A stretch of 64,000 nt of DNA from Bailinhaonella thermotolerans. GTDB lineage: Bacteria; Actinomycetota; Actinomycetes; Streptosporangiales; Streptosporangiaceae. A model generated the notes under the pieces. That model ran no database searches. It had not been told where the DNA came from and saw only the letters and a program-made list of their open reading frames with translations. The position numbers were made by a program, and so were the translations under genes. Each line of letters begins with the position of its first letter. Positions within the stretch are counted from its first letter, which is position 1. The stretch is taken from NCBI RefSeq assembly GCF_003594875.1, contig NZ_QZEY01000012.1, forward strand, positions 62,001 to 126,000. The letters are read 5' to 3'. This document shows, in pieces, positions 53,389 through 61,776 of the stretch.

Positions 53389-53800
53389 TGTCCAATTTGC
53401 GGCTATTCGACTGATCTCTTCCTTTTCTCACTTCCTTTCTTTTTGTACGGCGTCCCGCCCGACACCTCGCCCGGAAGCGGGTTCGGGCTCCGCGCGCCGA
53501 TCCCCCTCGCCTCGGCCTCCGCCGTGCCTTTTCCGATCGCGCCCGCCACCGTGAACCCGATGCCTCGGCACCTTCCGCCCCGCCGACGCGCGCCCCACGG
53601 GACCCCCTCCTCGACGTACGCCCGGTCACTGATGCATCGCCCGGATATGCCGGGAATTTGCCAAGCGGCGGGACGAATGGAGCGGACAGGGGGAACACGG
53701 AAAGACGGTGACGTAATGAAAGGGATACGTCACTCTTCGACCGAAACGGATGTGCCCCACGGAAGACACCAGGCATATCCGGAAAAGGGGGCGGTAGACG
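53389..53800. other. 412-bp gap between rny and the L,D-transpeptidase gene
   Basis: It begins with a pyrimidine-rich tract (about 53415-53445, mostly T and C) that may aid rny termination. No gene is supported. Confidence 0.5.
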
Positions 53801-54586
53801 GTGAAAACCTTCGGCATGGGGCGCGCGGCGCGACGGGGCGGAGTGTTCGCGGCCGGACTGGCGGTGCTGGCGACCGGCGCGGCCGTCCAGGCTCAGGCCG
53901 CGCACGGGGAGCGGGCCGGCGCCGGCCTGACGGTGGCGGCGCGGCAGGCCGCGGCCCCGCCGTGGAACACGTGCGGGCACTCCGACCCGCCGGTGCTGCG
54001 GGCCGGGATGGAGTCGGAGCTGGTCGCCTGCGTGAAGCGGCGGCTGGTGAAGCTCGGGTACGACCCCGGGTCCTACTCCGAGCACTACGACGACGAGACC
54101 CGGCAGGCGATCTGGGCGTTCCAGAAGGTCAACGGGCAGCGGGCGCGGGACCGGGTGGACGCGGCCACCTGGCGGGCCCTCGCGCACCCCCGGGCCCCGC
54201 GCAAGCTGGTCTCGCGCGGCGCGGCGCGGCGCGTGGAGATCAACCTCTCGAAGCAGGTCCTGACGTTCTACCTCGGGCACCGGCCGGTGCTGATCACCCA
54301 CATCTCCACGGGCTCCGGGCGCCGCTTCTGCTCGCAGGGCTGGTGCCGCCGCGCCCGCACCCCCGTCGGGGACTTCCGGGTCTACCGGCGCGTGCCCCGC
54401 TGGGAGCGGTCGCCCCTGGGCTACATGTACAAGCCGGCCTACTTCCACGGCGGCTACGCCGTGCACGGCTCGGTCAGCGTGCCGCCGTACCCCGACTCCC
54501 ACGGGTGCGTGCGGGTCCCGCTGCACGTGTCCGAGCGCCTCTTCCCCGCCCTCCACATCGGCACCCGCGTCCACCTGCGCCGATGA
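53801..54586 (+). CDS. L,D-transpeptidase with peptidoglycan-binding domain
   Basis: 261 aa. Signal peptide (RRGGVFAAGLAVLATGAAVQAQAA), then a PG_binding_1-like domain (LVACVKRRLVKLGYDPGS...DDETRQAIWAFQKVNG), then a YkuD catalytic domain with HGSVSVPP...SHGCVRV (catalytic C236). Forms 3-3 cross-links in, or attaches proteins to, peptidoglycan outside the membrane. GTG start at 53801. Confidence 0.93.
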   Translation: MKTFGMGRAARRGGVFAAGLAVLATGAAVQAQAAHGERAGAGLTVAARQAAAPPWNTCGHSDPPVLRAGMESELVACVKRRLVKLGYDPGSYSEHYDDETRQAIWAFQKVNGQRARDRVDAATWRALAHPRAPRKLVSRGAARRVEINLSKQVLTFYLGHRPVLITHISTGSGRRFCSQGWCRRARTPVGDFRVYRRVPRWERSPLGYMYKPAYFHGGYAVHGSVSVPPYPDSHGCVRVPLHVSERLFPALHIGTRVHLRR

Positions 54587-54614
54587 CCCCGCCCCGGCCG
54601 AGCCGGGGAACCAC

Positions 54615-54653
54615 GGGCGCCGGCCGCCGGGCATGTCCCGGGGGCCGGCGCCC
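54615..54653 (+). terminator. Terminator-like hairpin after the L,D-transpeptidase gene
   Basis: A perfect 11-bp stem (54615-54625 with 54643-54653), 17-nt loop, 28 bp after the stop; no T-run. Confidence 0.65.
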
Positions 54654-54790
54654 GCGCGCGTCGGGCCCGCCCCTCTCCCGGCCGCCCCGGGGCGTCACCC
54701 CCTCCCCGCCTCACCCGGGTCCCGCCCCGCGGAGGAAGGCCGCCAGGGTGCGTTAGATTTACGTCCAATAGCCGGCGTGGTGGAGGTGCG

Positions 54791-55750
54791 ATGGCTCGGT
54801 GGACGGCGGCGGACATGCCCGGGCTCGGCGGGCGGGTCGCGGTGGTGACGGGGGCCAACGCGGGGCTGGGACTGATCGTGGCCAGGGAACTGGCCGGGCA
54901 CGGGGCGCGAACCCTGCTGGCCTGCCGCGACGTCGGCAAGGGAGAGGCCGCGGCCGAGCGGATCCGGCGGGATCGGCCGGGGGCGGCGGTCGAGGTGGCG
55001 CGGCTGGACCTGGCCGACCTGGGCTCGGTGCGGGAGTTCGCGGCGGACGTGCTGGCGCGCGGCGAGGGGCTGGACCTGCTCGTGAACAACGCGGGCGTGA
55101 TGGCGCTGCCGTACCGCAGGACCGCCGACGGCTTCGAGATGCAGTTCGGGACGAACCACCTCGGGCACTTCGCGCTGACCGGGCTGCTGCTGCCGGCGCT
55201 GCTGGCGCGGCCGGGGTCGCGGGTGGTCACGGTGAGCAGCGGGATGCACCGCGCCGGGCGGATCGACTTCGACGACCTCCAGAGTGAGCGGCGCTACCGC
55301 AAGTGGGCGGCCTACGGGCAGTCCAAGCTGGCCAACCTGCTGTTCGCGTTCGAGCTGGACCGGCGCGCGCGGGCGGCCGGGACGGGCCTGAAGAGCGTGG
55401 CCGCCCACCCGGGCTACGCCGCCACGAACCTCCAGACCGCGGGCCCCCGGATGGCCGGCAGCCGGCTCATGGAGCGGGCGAGCGCGCTGGCGAACGTCCT
55501 GGTGGCGCAGAGCGCGGAAGGCGGCGCCCTCCCCCTGCTGTACGCGGCCACCGTGCCCGGCCTGCCGTCCGGCGCCTACGTCGGGCCCGACGGCCCCTTC
55601 GAGTCGCGCGGGTATCCCCGGATCGTGCGCACGTCACGCGCCGCGCGGGACGAGCAGGTGGCGAGCCGCCTGTGGGAGGTTTCCGCGCGGCTCACCGGGG
55701 TGACGTACGACTTCGAGGCGCGGGCATCCAGCGAAGCGCCCGACAAATAA
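54791..55750 (+). CDS. Short-chain dehydrogenase (retinol dehydrogenase-like)
   Basis: 319 aa. TGANAGLG cofactor motif, NNAGVMA, catalytic Ser in VTVSSGMH and YGQSK. ACRDVGKGEAAAERI suggests NADP preference as in the RDH/WWOX-like SDR group. The substrate is unknown. Ggaggt precedes the ATG. Confidence 0.9.
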   Translation: MARWTAADMPGLGGRVAVVTGANAGLGLIVARELAGHGARTLLACRDVGKGEAAAERIRRDRPGAAVEVARLDLADLGSVREFAADVLARGEGLDLLVNNAGVMALPYRRTADGFEMQFGTNHLGHFALTGLLLPALLARPGSRVVTVSSGMHRAGRIDFDDLQSERRYRKWAAYGQSKLANLLFAFELDRRARAAGTGLKSVAAHPGYAATNLQTAGPRMAGSRLMERASALANVLVAQSAEGGALPLLYAATVPGLPSGAYVGPDGPFESRGYPRIVRTSRAARDEQVASRLWEVSARLTGVTYDFEARASSEAPDK

Positions 55751-55879
55751 CCTCATACCGGTCACTTTCCGGGTCCGAGGCAACTGCCATGGGTTGTCCC
55801 CGCGTCTTCGCAGATGGTGGGGCAACCATCGAGCGGCGCCGCAGCGGCGCCGACCGCGGAAGACCCGGAGCAAGTGATC

Positions 55880-56110
55880 ATGAAACGTCAGATCGTCGCC
55901 ATCTCGGGACTGCTCGTCGCCGGCGCCTTCACCGTGATGGTGGTGCCAGGCGAGCGCATCCCGGAAGAAGCGGAGCTGAACCAGGACCGGCCCGCCCTCC
56001 ACCGCGTCGTCGAGGACGTCGAGCGGGCGCGGGAGTACTGGACGCCGGAGCGCCTGGAGGAGGCCGCCCCGATGCAGCTTCCCGACCCCTACAGGCCCGC
56101 GGGGCCGTAG
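55880..56110 (+). CDS. Small exported peptide resembling a protease propeptide start
   Basis: 76 aa from ATG 55880 with ggag upstream. Signal-like helix (IVAISGLLVAGAFTVMVV), then RVVEDVERAREYWTPERLEEAAPMQLPDP. The YWTPER-x-AAPM phrase resembles the N-terminal pro-segment of secreted trypsin-like proteins in some actinomycetes, but no protease domain follows: the frame stops and overlaps the convergent dipeptidase gene by 22 bp. It may be a truncated relic or a genuine short peptide. Confidence 0.55.
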   Translation: MKRQIVAISGLLVAGAFTVMVVPGERIPEEAELNQDRPALHRVVEDVERAREYWTPERLEEAAPMQLPDPYRPAGP

Positions 56111-56733
56111 ATCGCCGCCTTCGCCCCGGTGGTGAAGGCCCAGTACCGGTCGCCGTACGACCAGTGCCACCACTCGGTCGGGTAGTTCACGAGCCCGGCC
56201 CCGGCCAGCGCGGCGCCCATGATCGCACGGTTCTCGCGCGCCTCGGCCGAGATGTTCGCGGCCGCCGTGTAGCAGGCGCCGTCGCTGGCCTCGGGCGTCG
56301 CGTTCACCGCCGCCCCCATGTCCAGCTCCCGCCCGTCCTCGGTGCAGAGCGTGAGGTCCACGGCCGCGCCCGCGGTGTGCGGCGCCACCTCGATCGGGGA
56401 CACGTACCGGCTGGCGGCGACGTGAACCTCCCGCGGCGACCAGTCCGGGTTCGCGGCCCGCAGCTCGTCGGCGTACTCGTCGAAGTACCGCCGCTGGAGC
56501 GCCGGCGGCCGGTACCCCTCCACGATCAGCAGCCGGTATCCGTCCGGCAGCGCCCGCTCGGCCTCGAGCAGCCGGTTCAGCAGCCCGTCGCGCAGGTGCG
56601 CGTAGGCGCCCTCGCCGTCCTTCTGCCGGTCGTCGAGCCGCAGCCGCCCGCGCACGTCGGCGAGCCGCTCCCCCGACTCCTCCACGGGGATCGCGGTGAT
56701 CCGCGCGTCCGACAGCAGAACGATCTCACCCAT
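56089..56733 (-). CDS. D-alanyl-D-alanine dipeptidase (VanX/DdpX family)
   Basis: 214 aa M15D zinc peptidase. Zinc and catalytic motifs HTAGAAVDLTL (H, D) and EWWHWSYGD (E, H) are present, plus EGYRPPALQRRYF. It hydrolyses D-Ala-D-Ala dipeptide. Glycopeptide-resistance partners VanH and VanA are absent, so a turnover role is as likely as resistance. Start ATG 56733. Confidence 0.9.
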   Translation of the reverse strand: MGEIVLLSDARITAIPVEESGERLADVRGRLRLDDRQKDGEGAYAHLRDGLLNRLLEAERALPDGYRLLIVEGYRPPALQRRYFDEYADELRAANPDWSPREVHVAASRYVSPIEVAPHTAGAAVDLTLCTEDGRELDMGAAVNATPEASDGACYTAAANISAEARENRAIMGAALAGAGLVNYPTEWWHWSYGDRYWAFTTGAKAAIYGPAGL

Positions 56734-57115
56734 GCGCCCGCATTCCCCCAAGGTCCCGCGAGGGCCCGAACCCCCGACCCCGAAATCCAGATTCCTCACC
56801 ATATCGGGCAATAGCCGGATATCTCCCCGCTCCAGGTGGCGAGCCCCCCGAGCCCCCCGAGCCCCCGAGTCCCCGCTCCGGTACGGCGCGACGCCCGCCA
56901 CCCGGGCCCGGCGCGGAGCGGCGGCGCGAGCGCGCCGGTGGACGGCGGGGATCGGGTTCACGGGGAGGCCGCGACCGGTGGAAGCGCACCGGCGGCCGAG
57001 GTGAGTGGAACCGTCGCACGGAGCCCCAGCCCGCTCCGGGCCGAGGCTTCGGGCGCGAGCCGTAAGAAGGCGGTGAGGTCGGCGGGGCCGGGAGAGGTCC
57101 GGCCGCCACGCCCGC
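56734..57115. other. 382-bp gap, no supported gene
   Basis: It contains three copies of a short cgagcccccc-like repeat near 56840-56868. It lies upstream of the dipeptidase gene and downstream of the ROK gene. Confidence 0.5.
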
Positions 57116-58270
57116 TCACTGGGTGAAGACTTCCTCCCTGGCGGTGTCGAGGGCGGCGAGGAGCGCGCCGCGCAGGATCGGGTTGCCCTCGACCTGGGTG
57201 GTCGTGACGCGGGGCTGGGAGGGGCAGATGCGGCGGACCGCCTCCTGGACGCGCTCGGCGAGCTGGGAACCGCCCGCGCGGCCGACGCGTCCGGCGAGGA
57301 CGATGTGGCCCGGGTCGAGGACGACACAGACCGCCGCGACGCCGATCGCCAGGCGGTTCGCGAACTCGTCGAGGAAGCGGCCGCCCTCCTCGGTCCCGGA
57401 CGCGGCGGCCAGGCGCACGCACTCCTCGGCGGACTCGGCGGCGAAGCCGTACGACGCGGCGAGGTCGCGGACGGTGGGGCCGCCGACCAGGCGCTGGAAC
57501 GGGCCGTGGTGGGAGGTGGACACGCCCGGGGGCAGCGGCTCGCCGGGGACCGGGAGCCAGCCGATCTCGCCGGCGCCGCCGGTGAGGCCGCGGTGCAGCC
57601 TGCCGTTCAGCATGACGCCGAGGCCCTGCCCCACGTCCACCCACATGAGCACGAAGTCGCCGGTGTCCATGTGGGGGCGCTCGGCGACGGCGGCGAGGTT
57701 CACGTCGTTCTCGATGATCACCGGGCGGCGCAGGTCGTGTCGCAGGGCCTCCAGCACGCCCTCGTGCCATTCGGGCAGGTTGAAGGAGAAGGTCACGTCG
57801 CCGGTGCGCGGGTCCACGACGCCGCCGGTGCCGATCACGATGGCGCTGAGGCGGTCGAGCGGCACCTCGGCGCGGCGGCAGGCCTTGAGCACCGCGTTGT
57901 GCACGATCTTGACGGGGTCCTCGCCGCCGTTGGGATCGGCGGTGACCTCGGCGACCACCCGGCCTGTTATGTCCGCCACACCGGCGGTGACCAGCTCGAA
58001 GTTGACGTCGAGCGCCGCGACGTAGGCGCACGAGGGCACCACGGCGTACAGGGCGGCGTTCGGGCCCCGGCTTCCCGACTGCTCCCCCACCACCTCGACG
58101 AGCCCGCGCTCCTCCAGCCTGGACAGCATCTGGGCCGCCGTCACCTTGGAGAGCCCGGTGAGTTCTCCCAGTTGGGCCCGGGTGAGCGGGCCGGAGGCGA
58201 GGAGCAGTTCGAGCGCCGCCCGGTCGTTCAGCTCACGCAGCAGACGCGGGGTCCCCGGACGTGTCGCCAT
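57116..58270 (-). CDS. ROK-family transcriptional repressor
   Basis: 384 aa. Winged helix (LLLASGPLTRAQLGELTGLSKVTAAQMLSRLEERGLV), then the ROK sugar-binding core: DVNFELVTAGVADITG, VIGTGGVV, ENDVNLAAVAE and DVGQGLGVML...GGAGEIGWLPVPG. The usual CxCGxxGC zinc motif of ROK proteins is missing. It is divergent from a sugar ABC operon and a NagZ-like gene, so it probably senses an amino sugar or phosphate and represses both sides. Confidence 0.92.
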   Translation of the reverse strand: MATRPGTPRLLRELNDRAALELLLASGPLTRAQLGELTGLSKVTAAQMLSRLEERGLVEVVGEQSGSRGPNAALYAVVPSCAYVAALDVNFELVTAGVADITGRVVAEVTADPNGGEDPVKIVHNAVLKACRRAEVPLDRLSAIVIGTGGVVDPRTGDVTFSFNLPEWHEGVLEALRHDLRRPVIIENDVNLAAVAERPHMDTGDFVLMWVDVGQGLGVMLNGRLHRGLTGGAGEIGWLPVPGEPLPPGVSTSHHGPFQRLVGGPTVRDLAASYGFAAESAEECVRLAAASGTEEGGRFLDEFANRLAIGVAAVCVVLDPGHIVLAGRVGRAGGSQLAERVQEAVRRICPSQPRVTTTQVEGNPILRGALLAALDTAREEVFTQ

Positions 58271-58309
58271 GCGCCACGACTCCTCTCGTATCGATCCGCT
58301 AACGGCCCG

Positions 58310-58340
58310 TTTCTTTTAAGAAAGTTTCTTGTTAGTTTAG
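58310..58340. promoter_or_regulatory. Candidate ROK operator in the divergent promoter
   Basis: TTTCTT-TT-AAGAAA (58310-58323) is a perfect AT-rich dyad, followed at once by TTTCTTGTTAGTTT (58325-58338), a second half-site. NagC/Mlc-type ROK regulators bind similar AT-rich dyads. It lies 39 bp from the ROK start and about 180 bp from the transporter. Confidence 0.65.
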
Positions 58341-58502
58341 CCACCGACACCCCTTGTGGACATGGGAGCCGGAGCGGGGCGTCACAGCGCCGAATGTCGG
58401 AGGGCGCCCGCGTACCAGTGCGTGGGACATGCCATAAATCATCGCCTGTCCCGACCCGGGGGACGCACCTCCGCGAGGCGAAGCCGGGAAAGGAGAACCA
58501 CT

Positions 58503-59798
58503 TTGAGGATCGCGAAGATCGCGGCCGTCACGGCCGCGCTGGCGATCGGCCTGGCCGCCTGCGGCGGCGGGTCCGAAGGCACCAAGTCCGGTGGCGAGAC
58601 GCCCAAGGCGGCCAAGCCGGACAAGCTGACGGTCTGGCGCTTCGGCCCGCCGGACGACAAGCACAACGCCTTCATGGCGGAGGTCGGCGCCGAGTTCCAG
58701 CAGAAGCACGGCGTCAAGGTCGAGGTCCAGTTCATCCCCTGGCCTGACACCACCAAGAAGCTCCAGGCCGCCGCGACCAGCGGCTCCGGCCCGGACGTCA
58801 CGGAGATCGGCAACACCCAGGTCGTCACCTGGGCCGCGCAGGACACGCTCGTCGACCTGACCGACAAGATCGCCGGTTGGGAAGAGGGCAAGCAGATCCC
58901 CGAGGCCCTCTGGGTCAACGAGACCATCGAGGGCAAGAAGTACGCCGTGCCGTGGCTCGGCGGCGTCCGCGCCGTGATCTACCGCAAGGACTGGTTCAAG
59001 GAGCTCGGCATCGAGATCCCGAAGACCTGGGACGAACTGCTCGCCGCGGCCAAGAAGATCTCCTCGGCCAAGAAGGGCGTCTCCGGCTTCGAGATCAACG
59101 GCGGCTCCGACTCGATGCACGCGGTCGCGCCGTTCATCTGGGGCAACAACGGCCAGATCGTGGCCAACGAGGGCGGCAAGTGGACCGGCAAGCTCGGCAC
59201 GCCGGAGGCCAAGGAGGCCCTGACCTGGTACACCAACCTGGTCCTCAAGGAGAAGGTCGCCCCGGAGAGCGGCGTCACCCGTAACTCCGTGGACATCTCC
59301 CGCCTCTTCGCGAACGGCAAGACCGCGATGTTCGTGGACGGCGCCTGGGCGAAGACGGTGCTCAAGGAGGCCAACAAGGACCTGACCGACGACAAGATCG
59401 GCGCCTTCCCGCTGCCGACCAAGACCGGCGGCGTGGCCCCGCAGTTCGCGGGCGGCAACGACCTGGCGGTCTGGAAGGACAGCAAGAACCAGGACCTGGC
59501 CTTCGAGTACATCAAGCTGCTGGCCTCCAAGGAGAAGGCGGCCAAGTACGCCCCGATCGCCGGCCTGCTGCCGTTCTACCCCGACCTGCTCGCCGGTGAC
59601 ACGTACAAGAACGACGAGTGGCTCGGCCCGTTCGCCCAGGCCATGCCGTTCGGCCGGACCTACGCGGTGCACTCCAACTGGGTCAAGGCCGAGGAGACCG
59701 TGATGCAGCAGCTCCTCACCTCGGTCATCAAGGGCAAGTCCGTGGACGAGGCGGCGGCCGAGGCCGACAAGCAGATCGACCAGACCCTCAACCAGTGA
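58503..59798 (+). CDS. Sugar ABC transporter, substrate-binding lipoprotein
   Basis: 431 aa from TTG 58503 with aaaggag eight bases upstream; signal peptide with lipobox LAAC (C20). Family 1 extracellular binding protein: LTVWRFGPPDDKHNAF, SGSGPDVTEIGNTQV, PWLGGVRAVIYRKDWFKELGIEIPKTWDELL. Probably binds an oligosaccharide such as an amino sugar, judged from its neighbours. Followed by two permeases. Confidence 0.93.
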   Translation: MRIAKIAAVTAALAIGLAACGGGSEGTKSGGETPKAAKPDKLTVWRFGPPDDKHNAFMAEVGAEFQQKHGVKVEVQFIPWPDTTKKLQAAATSGSGPDVTEIGNTQVVTWAAQDTLVDLTDKIAGWEEGKQIPEALWVNETIEGKKYAVPWLGGVRAVIYRKDWFKELGIEIPKTWDELLAAAKKISSAKKGVSGFEINGGSDSMHAVAPFIWGNNGQIVANEGGKWTGKLGTPEAKEALTWYTNLVLKEKVAPESGVTRNSVDISRLFANGKTAMFVDGAWAKTVLKEANKDLTDDKIGAFPLPTKTGGVAPQFAGGNDLAVWKDSKNQDLAFEYIKLLASKEKAAKYAPIAGLLPFYPDLLAGDTYKNDEWLGPFAQAMPFGRTYAVHSNWVKAEETVMQQLLTSVIKGKSVDEAAAEADKQIDQTLNQ

Positions 59799-59799
59799 C

Positions 59800-60807
59800 A
59801 TGACCACGACGTCACAGGCGAACCCCGTGCGGGGCGGAGGCCACCGGGCCCCCGCCCCGCCGCGGGCGCACCGCCCGTCCCGCCGCTCGCGGCGCGTCGG
59901 CAGGCTCACGCCGTACGTGCTGCTGCTCCCCGGCCTGCTGATCATCGCGGGCCTCCTCCTGTACCCGATGTACCAGCTCCTGGTCATGTCCACCCAGAAG
60001 GTGGGCCTGCGCCAGATCCGCGGCGCCGAGGCCGACTCCGTCGGAGCGGAGAACTACGAGCGGATCCTCACCTCCGAGGTCTTCTGGTCGTCGCTGCGCA
60101 ACACCATCGTCTTCGCGGCGGTGGCCGTCACCCTCACGCTGCTCGTCGGCACCCTCGTCGGCATCCTGCTGAACAAGCTCGGCAAGCGCATGTCCACGGC
60201 CGTCGTCGTCAGCGCCATGCTCGCCTGGGCCACCCCGCAGGCCGCGGTCGCGGTGCTGTGGCGCTGGCTCTTCGACGAGCAGAGCGGCGTCGCCAACCGG
60301 GCCTTCGACCTGCTGCCGGACTGGCTCTCCGAGCTGCTGTTCGGACGGGCCGACTGGACCGGATACACCTGGTTCCTGGAGTCCTTCCCCACCTACGTGG
60401 TGCTGACGCTCTGCGTCGTCTGGGCGTCCTTCCCGTTCATCGCGGTGTCCGTGCTCGCGGGCCTGCGCAGCATCCCCGGGGAGCTGCACGAGGCCGCCCG
60501 CATGGACGGCGCCGGCGCGTGGCGGGCCTTTTGGCGCGTCACGTTCCCGATGCTGCGGCCGGTGTTCTCCGTGCTGGTCGTGCTGTCCATCATCTGGGAC
60601 TTCAAGGTCTTCACCCAGCTCTACATCCTCGCCAACGGCATGGGCAACAAGGAGGTCTTCAACCTCTCCCTGTACGCCTACGCCGAGGCGTTCTCGTCGC
60701 CGCCGGCCATGGGCATGGGCTCGGCCATCGCCGTGGTGCTCACCGTGATCCTGCTGATCATCACCGGTGTGTACGTCCGCCAGATCGTGCGGCAGGAGGA
60801 GGTCTAG
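59800..60807 (+). CDS. Sugar ABC transporter permease 1 (MalF-type)
   Basis: 335 aa, six membrane helices, with the EAA loop ELHEAARMDGAGAWRAFWRVTFPML. It starts one base after the binding-protein stop, so coupled. Confidence 0.93.
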   Translation: MTTTSQANPVRGGGHRAPAPPRAHRPSRRSRRVGRLTPYVLLLPGLLIIAGLLLYPMYQLLVMSTQKVGLRQIRGAEADSVGAENYERILTSEVFWSSLRNTIVFAAVAVTLTLLVGTLVGILLNKLGKRMSTAVVVSAMLAWATPQAAVAVLWRWLFDEQSGVANRAFDLLPDWLSELLFGRADWTGYTWFLESFPTYVVLTLCVVWASFPFIAVSVLAGLRSIPGELHEAARMDGAGAWRAFWRVTFPMLRPVFSVLVVLSIIWDFKVFTQLYILANGMGNKEVFNLSLYAYAEAFSSPPAMGMGSAIAVVLTVILLIITGVYVRQIVRQEEV

Positions 60808-61659
60808 ATGAACCCCGCCACTCGCCGCAAGGCCGGCCGGGTCGCTCTCAACGCCGCGGGCGTGATCGTGATCCTCGCGTCGGTCTTCCCCGTCTACTGG
60901 ATGGTGGCGACCGCGCTCAAGACCAAGCAGGCCATCGCCAGCACCGAGTTCAGCCTGTTCCCCACGGACTTCACGTTCGAGCACTTCACCAAGATCTTCA
61001 CCCAGGGCGTCGGCAACACCTCGATCTGGGTCTACCTGGGCAACAGCGCCATCGTCGCGCTGGGCACGGTGATCGTCGGCTCGCTGTTCGCGCTGCTGTC
61101 GGCCACCGCCGTGGCCAGGTTCCGCTTCCGGGGCCGGACGTCGTACCTGATCCTCCTGCTCATCGTGCAGATGGTGCCGGCCGAGGCCATGATCATCCCG
61201 TTGTCGCTGATGGTACGGCGGGCGGGGCTCGGCGATCAGCTCCTCGGCCTCATCGTGATCAACGTGGGCTTCACGCTCCCGTTCGCGATCTGGATGCTGC
61301 GGACCTTCGTCGCCGCGGTGCCGAAGGAGCTGGAGGAGGCCGCGTCGATCGACGGGGCCACCCGGTTCCGGACCTTCTGGTCCGTCCTGTTCCCGCTCGT
61401 CGCGCCCGGGCTCGTCGCGACCAGCATCTTCTCGTTCATCACGGCGTGGAACGAGTTCGTCTTCGCCTTCACCCTGATGGCGAACGAGAAGGGCTACACG
61501 ATGCCGGTGGCGCTGCGCTGGTTCGCCAGCCGCGAGGGCACCGACTGGGGCGGGGTCATGGCCGCCTCGACGATGATGACGATCCCGGTCATCGTCTTCT
61601 TCCTGATCGTGCAGCGCCGTATGGTCTCCGGCCTCGTCGCCGGCGCCGTCAAGGGCTGA
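60808..61659 (+). CDS. Sugar ABC transporter permease 2 (MalG-type)
   Basis: 283 aa, six helices, EAA loop ELEEAASIDGATRFRTFWSVLFPLV. Its ATG abuts the permease 1 stop. No ATPase gene is in the operon; a shared MsiK-type ATPase encoded elsewhere is likely, as in other actinobacterial sugar transporters. Confidence 0.93.
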   Translation: MNPATRRKAGRVALNAAGVIVILASVFPVYWMVATALKTKQAIASTEFSLFPTDFTFEHFTKIFTQGVGNTSIWVYLGNSAIVALGTVIVGSLFALLSATAVARFRFRGRTSYLILLLIVQMVPAEAMIIPLSLMVRRAGLGDQLLGLIVINVGFTLPFAIWMLRTFVAAVPKELEEAASIDGATRFRTFWSVLFPLVAPGLVATSIFSFITAWNEFVFAFTLMANEKGYTMPVALRWFASREGTDWGGVMAASTMMTIPVIVFFLIVQRRMVSGLVAGAVKG

Positions 61660-61776
61660 CGCCGCATTCCCGAGGTATCCAGTGGCCTTCGCCGCGACCC
61701 GCCCGCCGGGGCTTCGCCGGAGGCTCACTCCGGGCTTCGCCAGAGGCCCTGTCAGAGCTAGGAGAAAGACTCACCC

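Noticed and set aside
56089-56733. Glycopeptide-resistance cluster
   Set aside because: Only the VanX-type dipeptidase is present; no VanH, VanA or VanS/VanR genes adjoin it.
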